Assembly: GCA_016802295.1 (NCBI GenBank)
Contig: JAESIW010000109.1
Location: 435,368 to 499,367 of the forward strand
From: Brachionus rotundiformis
Lineage: Eukaryota > Rotifera > Eurotatoria > Ploima > Brachionidae
Reading direction: 5' to 3'
DNA: 64,000 nt
Of the stretch, positions 48,052 to 59,645 are shown piece after piece. How positions within the stretch are numbered: position 1 is the first letter of the stretch; every line of letters starts with the position of its first letter. Both the position numbers and the translations under genes were made by a program. The notes beneath the pieces are model-generated. The model searched no databases. It worked only from the letters and a program-made list of their open reading frames with translations, and was not told the origin of the DNA.

Positions 48052-49039
48052 ATAACGGGCTATGCATAAGTAAATGGAAAGTAAACTTGCCCAATCATGC
48101 AAATGATCAGGTGATCTCTTCTATATATTTATTAACTAATAAACATTAGCTATAATATTGTAAGAAAAAAATTTTAAATGGGACTTTCTGCTTCTGAACT
48201 AAAGGCTTTTCGAAAAGCAGTCAAAACTTGTTGCGCACTTTAAAAGCAAGGAATTCAAAATGGAGAGCCGACAGAGGACAATAATTGAACGTGTCGTCGA
48301 ACCACCTGGACAGCTTCAAGGAAGACAAAACTTTCAAATATGCTATATCGTTCACCATGTTCGCTCATTTTGGATGACGAAAAGTATTTTACTTTTGCGG
48401 GCGACAACATGTCGGGAAATGCTCGATATTACACAAATGACAAGTCTACTTGTCCGGACAGTGTCCGATTGGAAAAGAGAAGTTCCCAAAGAAGGTGCCT
48501 GTTTGGATAGCCATATCTGATCGAGGTATGTCTCAGCCTCTTTTTCGACCATCAAAGTTGGTTGCCATCAATTCGAGCATCTATATCGACGAATGCTTGA
48601 ATAAACGGCTGGTCCCATTTATACATGAGTATCATCACGACCTTGACAACGTTTTTTGGCCTGACTTAGCATCTGCTCACTATTCTATGGAGAGTACAAC
48701 ATAGATGAACCAAAATGTAAATGATGTGACCAAAGATATATACCCGCCAAATGTCCCTCAAGCGCGTCCAATCGCAAATTTTTGGGGTTGTATGAGTGAA
48801 ACCGCATTAAATTGAACTTGAAGGAATTCGACTTCATTTTTATGAAATCCCTTATGACGGAAGTCAAAGGAAAGCTAAGTAAGATCGGCCACGATGGAGT
48901 TTTTTCATTATTTAAAAATCATAATTCTATTAAAAAATAAATTCTTTACACCATAAAAAAAACCGAAATTAATATCATTATTAATTTTTGAGATATTCCC
49001 TTTTAATTTATGTCCGTTTACTTAAGCATTACCCGTTAT
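48052..49039 (+). mobile_element. Tc1/mariner-type DNA transposon remnant with inverted ends
   Basis: Ends 48052-48083 and 49008-49039 are imperfect inverted repeats of about 32 bp, both starting ATAACGGG at the outside. Inside, in the + direction and across frameshifts, are KFPKKVPVWIAISDRGMSQPLF, then VFWPDLASAHYS (second catalytic Asp) and YPPNVPQARPIANFWG, where the expected third acidic residue (R-P-I-E) is Ala. Inactive. A related ATAACGGGT end lies at about 21096-21120. Confidence 0.75.
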
Positions 49040-49199
49040 GTACATCAGGCATCTGTCAGCATTAAAGCTAATAACGTGCCGGTCTAGTATTTTAATCTCG
49101 TCTAGACATGTCAAGACATTGACTTTAACACATTTGTTATCTATTTCTTTCTAAATTATCCTTTTTACTATTAAATATATTATTCAAATCGAAATTCCT

Positions 49200-49640
49200 T
49201 AAGACATTGTAATAGTTGATCTCAAGTCTTATCTGCCTGAAACTTGATCAATAAACGCATATTCTCCGACAAATGTGCAGCAAGTTTATTCTTTAAAAAA
49301 ACTTTTTTCTCATTGCCACCCAAAGTTAGAACAGCTTTTTCCATTAGTCGTTGCAATGCTTTTGCAAAATCAACAACCGTTTCCTCTGGTAATGGTGCAC
49401 GATCAAGAAATTCCTAATGCATCGATTCAGCAGATTGAGAGCATCCAGTTATTAGAATCTCAAAAATTCTATTAGTGCTTGCTTTATCTTCCTCCTTCAT
49501 TACTTCGAAAACGCGAGCCGCTTTACCCGTTAACAACAAAGGTAAAATAGTCAATTTCTTCCTTTGGTCCAAATTAGTTTCCAAATACTTTTACAAATTC
49601 ACACCAAGTAACACATTTAATAAATTTAATAAATTTGTTA
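49200..49640 (-). pseudogene. LTR-retrotransposon gag remnant
   Basis: Reverse-strand reading in three frames gives DQRKKLTILPLLLTGKAARV, then LPEETVVDFAKALQRL and KKVFLKNKLAAHLSENM. This order (GKA..F box, then a F...L..L helix pair) is that of Gypsy-like gag capsid domains. At least three frame changes, no protease or RT nearby. Confidence 0.6.
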
Positions 49641-49649
49641 AATGTACAA

Positions 49650-50308
49650 TAAACTAAGCATTAGCTATAGAAGCTACACTAATTCATTTCCAAATTCGAA
49701 TATTGAAATGAAAGAATATAAAAATTTATGAACAAGAGAAGGAATAAATAGAATTATTAGATAATTTAAAGCAATCTTTGATTAGTTAAAAAAAAGAATT
49801 AATAGACTATTCTCACGAAAATTTGTATTTACAAATGCATCTAAAGCATTATCTTGATTAATTACTCTTTTGGTATCGTCATTAAACTCATAATTTTTTA
49901 TCTGTAAAAATTAAACTGGATCGACTAAATTTTATATTGTCAAAAAATTTAAATAAAAATTTTAATCTGGTCTTTTAAATATTTTATATGAAAAAAAAAA
50001 CTTGAAAAATTCTTGGTGATTACAGTGTTAATTACAGACCAGTCAGTAGAAAAAATTAAACCAAATAGTTTAAAAATACCTTAAAATTTTAACAATAAAT
50101 TAATAACAAATATAATTATTTAAATATTGGTAACTTTTTCTGATTTTAGGATTAATAAAAGCTTTATCGTTTATCCTTTCCATCATTTTTTTCATAATCA
50201 ATTAAAAATCCAAAAGCTTAATATTTTTTAATTTGAATATTTTAAAAGTCGAAGATAATATTGCTAAGATTAATTAAAATTAAATATTATTAAAATTAAT
50301 TTATTATT
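49650..50308. other. AT-rich spacer downstream of the mucin-like b561 gene
   Basis: Nothing recognised. Confidence 0.4.
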
Positions 50309-51613
50309 TCAAGAGCTATTTATGTAAAATAGAAGAGTTGTGGTGACTGATGCCGAAACGATTAAATGCATAACTAAAAGAATTGTTTGGAAAAATTTAA
50401 GCTAAAAATAAAAAGTTAATAAATTATATATTTTTATTAATTTTTTTAACTCACATTTACTTCTTTCATGCGAACATATTTCATAAATAAACCTACTTCT
50501 TGTTTATCTAATAAATTGACATATTATATAAAATATTTTAGTCAAATCTAAAATACCTTTTTGCTCGTCAATGTATCTATCATGATCGTCTTTTATTTTG
50601 TATATAATTTCCAAAATTTCTAGTATTGAAAAGAAAATGATTAACCAAGCGACCCATGCAACCATCATGCCCCAACCAACTGATTTTGACTCCAAATCAG
50701 TGATGAAAAAACCAAAATAAAGATTGACAGCTATTAAAAATCAAATTAAAAATAATAATTATCTTCTTATCTAAATTGAAAAATCTTCTTTTACTTGCCA
50801 AGACAAAGCAAAATATTCCAAATATTCTGTGCACATAGCGTACAAATTTAGCCGGTTTTTTCGGCTTTATAAACATCTTTGTCACACCGCTAGCTCCTTG
50901 CAAAAGAGAAATTCCAATCGCTACTATACCAATTATTGAATGAGCCAAATTGACCCCTTCTGCTGAATCAACCCATTTTCCATTTAATTCCGCTAAAATT
51001 ACGAAAAACGAGACCAGTGACAGAACAATTACCACAAGCATAAACGATCGGTGGACCAAGGCTGAAAATTTCCCCTTGAACATCTCCACTTTTTTGAAAA
51101 TAAAGTCAAAATAGCGGCCTATTATAACTGCATTAGATGAAAAAAAGACCCAAGCTATTACCATTATACTTGCTTTTTAAAATAAAATAATTTTTATTAT
51201 CATTTATTTTTTATTAATTTTTTTTAGACTAATTAATACTAACCATGAGCTTTTACTTTAGCAGTATTTTTTAAATCAAGAGTCTTTGTAGTGCTAGGGG
51301 CAAGACTGGTTGTTAGCTCGGTCGTAAGATTAGTAATACCAGTGGTAATCCCAGAAGTAAGATTAAAAGTGAAAAAAGTGCTAATTGAAGTCGTATTTGA
51401 TTCATTAGATGTAGAATTAGCAATAATTGAGCTTGTAGGCAAATTTGTTGTTTGAAATGAGGTTAAATTTGAGGTGGTATTGGTATTGGCCAAACTAGTC
51501 TGGACAGTGGATAATTCTCTAGTTGTTTCTGTTAAATTTGCAGCAGTTGTAGCATTCTCCTGAGTTTTTACAGTCGTAACAAGAAATAAAAGTAAAAAAT
51601 AATTGTATGACAT
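50309..51613 (-). CDS. Cytochrome b561 membrane protein with mucin-like ectodomain
   Basis: Exons 51244-51613, 50795-51172, 50557-50730, 50461-50495 (35 nt) and 50309-50401; 1050 nt, 349 aa, phases agree. Signal peptide, then about 100 residues made largely of Thr, Ser and Asn with many N-x-S/T sites (for example NLTETT, NTTSNLTS), then straight into the b561 core at KAHASIMVIAW. The four His ligands are kept (HASIM, HRSFM, AHSIIG, HRIFG). The DOMON domain of its neighbour is missing and the mucin-like stalk takes its place. Intron positions in the core match the other two b561 genes, so they are paralogues. Predicted transmembrane electron carrier with a heavily glycosylated outer face. Confidence 0.8.
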
Positions 51614-52094
51614 AATGTAAGATTGTTAGTCAATGGTAAAGTTTATGGAAAAGTATGCATTTATTTTCTAGCTTGGAATTGCCAACAAAGATCTTTTTTA
51701 TTTGCTCATTCGAGTATGAATCATCATAAAAAATATTTTCAGTCATTCAATATTTTATTATGTAAGCATCATTGCAAAAAATTACCATTTTTTTATAAAT
51801 GGTATTTTAGTTTTACTAAATTTAAGTTTTATAAACAGTTTAATTAAGTAATCTCATAGATTTTTAAAAGAAAAGAAAATCAAAATATATTTAAGATAGC
51901 AATTAGAAAATGGTAATATGACATGATCTGAGAAGCAACTACTAAAAAATTGACCAAATATTTTAGACCAGCTTATTTTAAGAGAATAATTTAATCAAAA
52001 TTATATTTTATTCCTTAATTTTATGAAATAATTATAAACTATGTCGTTAATAAATCTTGAATTATAAAAATGAAACAATATATTCTTGGCGGGA

Positions 52095-52140
52095 ATTTGC
52101 TGTACAGCTGACCCTCTGCAGGTAGACTTAACTTTGGAAA
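52095..52140 (+). repeat. Short dispersed repeat, inverted copy at 62795-62845
   Basis: The string CAGCTGACCCTCTGCAGGTA and its flanks occur here and, reverse-complemented, near 62815. Conserved across an otherwise diverged background, so part of an unidentified mobile element. Confidence 0.6.
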
Positions 52141-52204
52141 CCTAAAAAGAGGAGAATGACATAAAAATTATTAACAGTTTAAAATTATATTATTTTACTT
52201 AAAT

Positions 52205-52290
52205 TAATAATAATATAAGCTGCAGCAAGCGAGCTTGCGGAGATGACTTACTCGGAAGTCATCTATGGTAGCTAATAGCGTAAAAATCGA
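52205..52290 (-). repeat. LINE 3'-end fragment, minus strand
   Basis: Reverse strand reads GCTACCATAG...CGCTTGCTGCAGCTTAT then ATT repeats, matching the 3' end of the LINE at 17380-17465. Confidence 0.6.
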
Positions 52291-53149
52291 GAGACAAATT
52301 AATTAACTACAATGAAAGTAACAGAGACGAAACTGAGTTACAATTTAGATATACTTTACAGATATTACATGAGATTATATAGAACATTACAGGTAAATAA
52401 AGAGATTAATAGAAAATAATTTACACAGACTATCGTTAAGAATTTAAATATATAAAGAAAATTCGAATATATAGTTGCAAGATTTATTACTAATAAATAA
52501 TTTTTGGATTTGAGTGACTCAAATCTTTTCTTTTAAAAATAAAAATAACAAGTTAAATGCTGTAATATCTTTCAAAATTAAGAGAGATGTTTTTGTTTTA
52601 AATAATTTATTAAACGACTACCAAGAAAAAAAACAAAACTAAAATTATTAAAAAGACGCTTGTTTGAATAGAAGCAAACAACTTATCCCTTTCCAAAAAT
52701 AACTGTTTGTATTTTCTAAAAAGTTTCTAACATTTGTAATTTCATAAATATGAGTTTAATTAAAATTTAACTAAAACAACTAAAGCTGAATAAGCTTAAT
52801 ACTAGGGATACTACAAAATGCCTCTTAAAATTTTGGCCTTTAATTAAATTAAAAAATTAATATCGGTGTAAGATATATCCTTAAAATAATGAATGTAAAT
52901 TGGATACTTTTTTATATGAATAGAAGCAATCTAGATACTGATCATGAACGAAAAATTAAAGTCCAAGAGTTCTTCAAGACAGTTTGAAGACTGGTATCTG
53001 GTATTTTTTCTGTTTCATATTAAAATTTTTAAATTCATTGTTAAAGTTGAATTTATTATTTCTTAAAAAAATTTGTCAGAAGTAAAAATAGTAGTAGCAG
53101 TACAAGTAGTAATGAAACTGCTGCAAATTTCTTTCTCTAGTTTCATCAT

Positions 53150-53500
53150 ATGTTTTCTTCTTAAGGCCAGATTCAAACTTTTAAGTTCCCACCTTTCATT
53201 AGGTTAATCTTCTCACGACGGTTGACTATTTGAACATTTGAATAAGATCCCCTCTTCTATGATCTTCTAAGCTCATTAAGTCCAAAGCTCTTAGCCTTTC
53301 TTAGTATGACTTTTCCTTCAAACATTGGACTAGCTTTGTCGCTCTTCTTTAGACTAGTTAGATGATGTTTAAGCTAGCTTTCGTTGAAGGGTTCCAAATA
53401 CTTACAGCGTATTCAAGATGCGGTCTGACAATTCATATGTATAAAAGTCTAAGTCTCTGTTGGCTTTAGTTTCATTCAAGAAACATTTGTTTATTGGGAT
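53150..53500 (-). pseudogene. LINE C-terminal fragment, minus strand
   Basis: Reverse strand gives VRPHLEYAVSIWNPSTK, RRATKLVQ and HRRGDLIQMFK, in the usual LINE order. Stops throughout. Confidence 0.65.
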
Positions 53501-53539
53501 GCCCAATTATTCTTGCAACTTTACAAATCATGCTGGGAA

Positions 53540-53960
53540 TCCTTACTTAAAAAAGGATATATTTAGACTAGAACAAGTACAAAGACGAGCAACGAAACTA
53601 GTTCCATAAATATGAGTCAAGGCTAGCTAGTCTAGGATTAGAAACTCTAAAAGAAAGGCGACAGCGTGGTGATCTGATACAATTTTTAAAATTCAAAACA
53701 ATTAGTCGATTAGTATTATGATGATGTGGAGTTAAATTCTTCAGTGAATAATCGAGGAGTTAGGCGATCTAAGAATCAATTCGATCCCAACCAACAAAAT
53801 GTGAAGCAAAGCGAAACTTCCTATCAAACAGAATAGTAAATGAATGGAATGTGCTAACAATGTCTATTATGATGGGAATAACTGAGTCGCTCTGCTTTGT
53901 TTATTTAGTTAAACTAAATTCACCGTAGAATATTAACTTTTATTATCATTATGTTAGTTT
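53540..53960 (+). pseudogene. LINE C-terminal fragment, plus strand
   Basis: Reads LEQVQRRATKLVP, then LGLETLKERRQRGDLIQFLK and, further on, a degraded NRIVNEWN. It lies head to head with the minus-strand copy just before it. Confidence 0.65.
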
Positions 53961-54118
53961 AATTACAATTTTTGTTTTATTTTAATTTTTCCAAAAATGA
54001 AAACTTAAATTCACAAATTTTTAACAATTTTAAATGATCAATTAATTATGTTCCAACAAATCAGTTAAACATTAAATAAAAAAATTAAGTTACTAAACCT
54101 AATTAAATTTTGACAGAT

Positions 54119-54293
54119 CTAAACTGCTCTCAACCACATATACAAATCTTTTAACATGATCAAGACTTTTATGTCAGTACAATCATTGTAGCATTTTATT
54201 ACCATAAAATAGCTCTCGATCCACATCAAAGACTCATTGGTATAACATTCGATCCAAAATGAATCTTCATTGAATACATTAGTGACAAAGTCA
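54119..54293 (-). CDS. Possible terminal exon of an unknown gene
   Basis: 58 codons open from an acceptor (AG at 54294-54295) to TAG: SFWIECYTNESLMWIESYF, KCYNDCTDIKV and so on. Cys- and Trp-containing and less AT-biased than chance frames nearby, so it may be a real exon. No upstream exon or family found. Confidence 0.3.
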
Positions 54294-54299
54294 CTGACC

Positions 54300-54861
54300 A
54301 AAAAATATAATAAAGGCTTCTAAAGAACATTTTTGCTCATCAAAAAGAAAATTATCTTTTAATTAATAACAATTTTGTTTGTTAAAAAATCAAAAATAGC
54401 CTAATAGGATCTACACATAATTTCTTGGGGAAATGCTTAAAATTAAATATAATGCCTTTAATTATTATTATCATTCTTATTATTTTCTCATTTTATCGAA
54501 TAAATTTTGAATATTATAGACAGTAATATTAAAATTCTATTTTGATTCAAAATTATGTACATTTTTATATTAAAATTTACTATTTCACTTTATTATTAAA
54601 TTATAAAGTGTTGGTTGGGTTTTGTTCAATTTTAACATTTTTAAATATTTCCATTTTCTAAATTTTAATATATAATACAAAATATTTATTTAATATTTAA
54701 AAAGATATTTAGGATTTTTATTTTCTTTTATTATGCGTTATCTTTTTAATTTCACAACAAATTGAAATAAAGGTTGACAATGTGATAATATTTAAATGAA
54801 AAAAAATTAAGAAAAGAATATAAACATAATTTTATAGAACCAAAATCTAGCATTTCTTAGA
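54300..54861. other. Upstream region of the cytochrome P450 gene
   Basis: AT-rich, with no gene recognised; presumed promoter. Confidence 0.4.
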
Positions 54862-56757
54862 ATGATTCAAATTTTAACTTCCCAACTAAGTACAACCTGG
54901 ATATTAATCTACACAGGCCTGGTTCTGGTAGCCACATCGATGTAAATTTAGCAATTTTTGCCATAATTTTTTAATCAGTGAAAAATTAGCATCACTAAGT
55001 GGATGAAAAAGCGCAATCACTTTGCCAAATTAAATATACCAGGTCCAAAGCCTTTGCCAATAATTGGTAACTTTAACCTCGTTATGAAACATGGCTTGGC
55101 TAACAACGATTTGATTTTGACACAAAAATATGGAAAGACTTTTGGATTCTTTCTAGGCTCAACTCCGGTTGTAGAGACCACTGATTTGAGACTCTTAAAG
55201 TCTGTTTTGATAAAAGATTTTAGTGTCTTTACCAACAGGAAGCGAATGGAAGCCATGATGTTCGAGCCTTATGACCATTTTCTATCTCTAATTAAAGACG
55301 AAGAATGGAAAAGCATTAGGGCTATTTTGTCCACTTCATTTACCAGTGGAAAGCTAAAATCAGTAAATAAATAAAAAAATTTTTTTTATGAATTTAAATT
55401 TATTAACAAAAAATATAAAGATGTCAAAATTAATGATGGAATGTTCCAATCAATTGAACCACCACTTTAAAAAAATTGCTGACGAGGAGAAAACTTTTAA
55501 TGGAAGAAAGTAAATTAGAATTTAATCCAATTTGGCCAGATTATTTTATTTTTAAATGAAATTAGTTACTTTGAAGGCTTAACTTTGGACATTATCTGTT
55601 CGTGTTGCTTTGGATTTAGTGTGGACTCAATCAACGATCCAGACAATGAAATAATCAAACACCTTAAGTGTCTTTTTCTTGATTCAATGACCAAAGACCC
55701 AAGATTTATTTTCATTAGTAAAATTAAATATTTTTTTTTCCTTCCTAAACCATATGTTATTAGTCCTTTTTCCCAAATTGGCAACATTTTTGCGAAAAAA
55801 ACAAATGATCGAGCTGATTCCCAAATCTTCTCTAATTTATCTAAAAAACTTAACATTAACAATCATGCAAAGACGAAAAGATAAATCTGAGGTATAATTG
55901 GGAATTGATTGGCAAGATTAAAAATTTTATTTATTTAAGTACCGAGATGACTTTATCCAATCTATGGTAGAGCATGAAGAAAAGGTGGAAATAAATAAGC
56001 TTGATATTGAGCACAACTCGTCTGATGACGAGGACATGAAATGGAATCCAAAGGATGCCAAATATTTGAAAAAAAGTCTGACAATTTCTGAGATATTTTC
56101 CCAAGCGGCCATGTTTCTCATCGCTGGCATGGAAACTACAGCCACAACTCTAAATTTTATTGCATACAATTTGGCAAAGCATCAAGATATACAGCAAAAG
56201 TTGATAGATGAAGTGGACCAAGTTTTGGAAGAACACGTAATTTTACACTTTATAATAAGTGAAAAATTTTAATTAAAAAAACTAAGAATGGAGAGATAAA
56301 TTATGAGACAGTTAAGAAAATGAGATACATGAGCATGGTAATCGATGAGACTCTAAGAATGTTTCCTGCAGCCATTAAACTAGACAGATTAGCTGGCGAA
56401 GACTTCGAATTTGAAGGAATGAAAATAGAAAAAGACCAGATGGTTGTTGTACCATTGTGGGCCTTGCACCGAGATCCTGAGCTCTATCCAGAACCAGAAA
56501 AATTCGATCCAGAGCGCTTTAGTGCTGAAAACAAACAGAAAAGAGATAACAACGCTTATCTGCCTTTTGGAAATGGGCCTAGAAATTGTTTGGGCATGAG
56601 GTTCGCTTTGCTGGAAATAAAGCTTACTTTGACCAATATAATATCCAAATTCAGATTTGAAACTTGTGATCAAACGCCAGACAAAATCGAAATTGACAGC
56701 TCTGGCTTCGCTAGACCAAAAACACCAATTATATTAAAAATAAAAAATAGATACTAA
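54862..56757 (+). CDS. Cytochrome P450, CYP3-clan-like, with one frameshift
   Basis: Exons 54862-54941, 54990-55362, 55421-55509, 55566-55891, 55940-56236, 56287-56757, about 544 aa if read through the frameshift. N-terminal membrane anchor and a PGPKPLPIIGN proline hinge; I-helix AGMETT near residue 340; K-helix ETLR; PERF region; haem loop FGNGPRNCLG with the Cys ligand; all in order. Predicted microsomal mono-oxygenase; sequence style is closest to CYP3-type enzymes (clan is inference). In the fourth exon the frame shifts by one base in the run of A at about 55843-55848: upstream codons end in SNLSKK and the continuing frame gives TIMQRRKDKSE, the expected family motif, leading to a proper donor. 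Either a sequencing indel in a homopolymer or a disabling mutation. Confidence 0.8.
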
Positions 56758-56899
56758 ATTATTATGAAATAAATTTTAAGCTAATGAATTTTTTTTCTTA
56801 AGATTTAAAAAAAAAATTGATGAAAGCAATTTTAAATAAAGAAATTACTAAATTTTTGGTAAATATCAGTAATCTGTAAGAAGAATAGCGTTTTGATTA

Positions 56900-56990
56900 A
56901 ATAAGTCTTGACGCCAATAAAGCATTTGATAAACTATTGTTTGTTGGAATATTCTACAAATTAAATTACACCGGTACTTATGGTACTTTT
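56900..56990 (+). pseudogene. Tiny LINE reverse-transcriptase motif A fragment
   Basis: Reads SLDANKAFDKLLFVGIFYKL, similar to the D.SKAFD....L..KL block of LINE reverse transcriptases. Fewer than 100 bp. Confidence 0.4.
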
Positions 56991-57050
56991 TCTTTTTTGT
57001 TTAATTAATCCAATTAAGAATAAGAAGTTTTAATTAGTAATTTTGAGTCT

Positions 57051-57078
57051 TATTTATTTTATTTATTTATTTATTTCA
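57051..57078. repeat. Simple repeat (TTTA)n
   Basis: About seven TTTA units, followed by a short less AT-rich stretch; may be the tail of a decayed retroelement. Confidence 0.7.
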
Positions 57079-58100
57079 TTTTGCGCCAATTCTGGCGATG
57101 TATTAAAATTAAAAATGTAAAAATGTAAAAAGTAAAATACAGAATTTGCAAGTAAATATGAAATGTAGATTATTTTGTTAATTTAGTTTCAATTAAAAGA
57201 ATAATTTGAGTCTTATAAGATAATATTTTTAAGTAAGGAATTTCCATACCCATATGGTCCTATTTGATGAGATACCAAAAAAAGGTATATATTTTTTTTA
57301 CAGAAGCAGTAAATAAATCTATTAGCAAAACGAAACATTCAGAAGTGTGACTTGTTTATGGTGCTTTTTGGAATTTTTCACCAAGCAAAACCACTAAAGG
57401 TCTAAATAATTCAAAAATAAATTATTTTATTCAAGCAAATTTTTAACAATTTTCCTTGATCTTGATTTCTCTTTTATTGTCACAGTATTTTTTTAAGTCA
57501 TAAAATTCTTTTATCTTTATTTATGGTTTTTTTGTCTTTTATTTTAATTTATTAGTTCTATGCTTCATCGTCCAAAAAAAAATTTTCATTAACGGGTGGC
57601 CAAAAATGGTTGTCTTAAAATTCATTTAGAAAAAAAATGGTGAAGGACAATTGTGACCATCCGTTTTATTCTTCATATTACATGGCTCAATTATTTTTGA
57701 ACCAGATTTGCATTCAATATTCTTTTGATTACAATTTTCGTGGCGATTTTTCATAAATTGATCAACTTGATATTTGTTTAACTGATTTTCGCTCGCCCAA
57801 AATGGAATTTGTTCATCTGAATAGTCACACAAAAAAAACTGCTTCCCGATGATTAAAATAATCATGAATCCTAATTAATTAATGCGAAAAATTTCCTCCT
57901 TTCTTACATCTGATTTGACTCAAACAACATTGATAAAATCCATCTTTATATTTAAGTTTTGGTTTAGGGTCTTCTTCAGCATGATTTTCACAGAAGTAAC
58001 TAGTTTTTATTGGTGTATTAGGGCATCCAATTTGTATGAGTCCTTTATTTAAAACAAAATAAAAAAATTATAAAAGAAAAATTGTATCTTTTTTATTCTA

Positions 58101-58884
58101 AAATAAATCAAAATAAATAATTATTGCCAAAATTTAATTTGAAAAAATTATTTAAAATTATGAAAATCTTACCGAGTTCAACTGAATTATAGCACGAACA
58201 AAAGTGGTGCCGAAACTCGGGAACATCAAGCTCAACGTGCTGCTAAAAGAACAAGCAAGTGTGCCAAGCCCAGAGGTCGTCCCCCTAAGATCACTCGACT
58301 TGATAAGGAACCTGAGAAGCAAGAGGATCCCACAACCACTCAAGACATTGCCATCAGTGTCAATTCCAAAATTGCACAGCCAAGTCATGTCAGAGCCCCA
58401 CATTCCATTTCTATTCGAGTATTCAATGGTAGCCCAGATGAAGACTTGGAGCAATGGATTGCCGAATTGAAGATAAAGTTATATGGAATTGCTGATGAAC
58501 AATTCAAGATTGAAGCACTCAAAGCTTACACAAGTGGACGAGCCCGTGGACTTCTGAACAGCTTTGATTCTGATTTACTCGTCAGTAAAGGCTTTGAAAA
58601 ACTATTGGACGAACTAAGGAAGACTTTCCTTCCGCAAACCCCTGCACATTATCTAAAGATTTTGGCGAATACAAGACGTTCAACAAATGAACCTTTAGAT
58701 TATTTTACTATTCGCATAGGTGAACTTGTGCACAAAGCATTTCCGACCAATGATTCGAACATATTGGATCGAATGATCCAATATGATCAAATAAATCAAA
58801 ATAAATAATTATTGCCAAAATTTAATTTGAAAAAATTATTTAAAATTATGAAAATCTTACCGAATTCAACTGAATTATAGCACG
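58101..58884. repeat. ~95-bp direct duplication flanking the gag fragment
   Basis: About 58101-58196 and 58790-58884 are the same (one G/A difference seen), covering the exon edge CTATAATTCAGTTGAA, its splice donor and the intron start of the host Cys-rich gene. Confidence 0.85.
58199..58782 (+). mobile_element. Captured LTR-retrotransposon 5' fragment (primer-binding site plus part of gag)
   Basis: Starts at an 18-base primer-binding-like sequence TGGTGCCGAAACTCGGGA (58205-58222). An open frame follows, with a basic GRPPKITRLDKE stretch and a capsid-like segment: DEDLEQWIAELKIKLYG, FKIEALKAYTSGRARGLL, then FEKLLDELRKTFLP and RIGELVHKAFP, breaking off near 58782. No LTR, protease, RT or 3' end is present. 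It is bracketed by a ~95-bp duplication of host intron and exon edge. Confidence 0.75.
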
Positions 58885-59645
58885 TCTTTTCATAAAGGCA
58901 TTTTAAACGACCTGTTTTTTGGTTTCCATCTATAGTAAAAGTCTTCGAGCAGTCTTTATTTAAGCAAAAAAAAACGATGAAATGGACCATTCCATTTTTG
59001 AATAAAATATCGAAATATCAACAAATTTATCCATAAACAGATAATTTTAGGCATTTGCAAAGGCAGAAAAAGATGAATGTTTGAAAATAATATCGGTTGT
59101 TAGACAATTAAGAAGCTTAACATCATATATTATCTCATTAGTGAAACAAATAAAATCATTGAAGATAATGTTGTTATAAAAAAATCTTTATCCATTTTTG
59201 TTTATTGAAAAGCTAAGTAGATGCCTTGTCTTACAGAATCTACAATATTTAATTTTGATTACCGCTTTTTTTGGTCCATTTATGTAACTATAATAAATTG
59301 AGTCCAACATTCCGCTAAAATTTAATTTTTGATTGCAAAAGAAGCATTCTAAGCCTTTATATTCAAATTCGTAATCAAAATTATTTAGTTTATTTCACAT
59401 TTTAAAAATTCATCAATAATATTTTCTTTTTCAATAAAATTTACGGGATAAAATTCTTTAAAATTTTCAATCTTTTTACTAAACGTTAAGTATTGTTCGA
59501 TTGAGAGATTTAAATCAAGAAATTTATTTATTGTCCTAACTTTGCAACTGTCCAAATATCCGTCCATTTTTTTGCTAATTTTTAAGGCAAACATTAATTG
59601 GTCTATAGTACTGAATGGATGCAGAATTGCTCTGAATGAATCCAT

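Larger units (their letters stand above)
57620..59645 (-). pseudogene. Cys-rich gene, probably transposon-related, frameshifted and interrupted
   Basis: From 59645: a start exon (MDSFRAILHPFSTIDQL...) whose frame shifts by one base near 59400, then continues GLECFFCNQKLNFSGMLDSI and KIKYCRFCKTRHLLSF. A further exon (acceptor just before 58958) reads DCSKTFTIDGNQKTGRLKC and ends CYNSVEF at a GTAAG donor near 58860. The next exon (about 57909-58043) reads GLIQIGCPNTPIKTSYFCENH and DGFYQCC. A last frame lies at 57626-57865. The DGN.K..R..C ... GC..P...S.FC..H arrangement recalls Cys/His-rich proteins that accompany DNA transposons in many animals (from memory, not verified). The intron between the last two clear exons is enlarged by a gag fragment. 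Whether any product is made is doubtful. Confidence 0.5.

Noticed and set aside
48352..48555. 67-codon minus-strand frame
   Set aside because: Antisense to the mariner-type transposase remnant.
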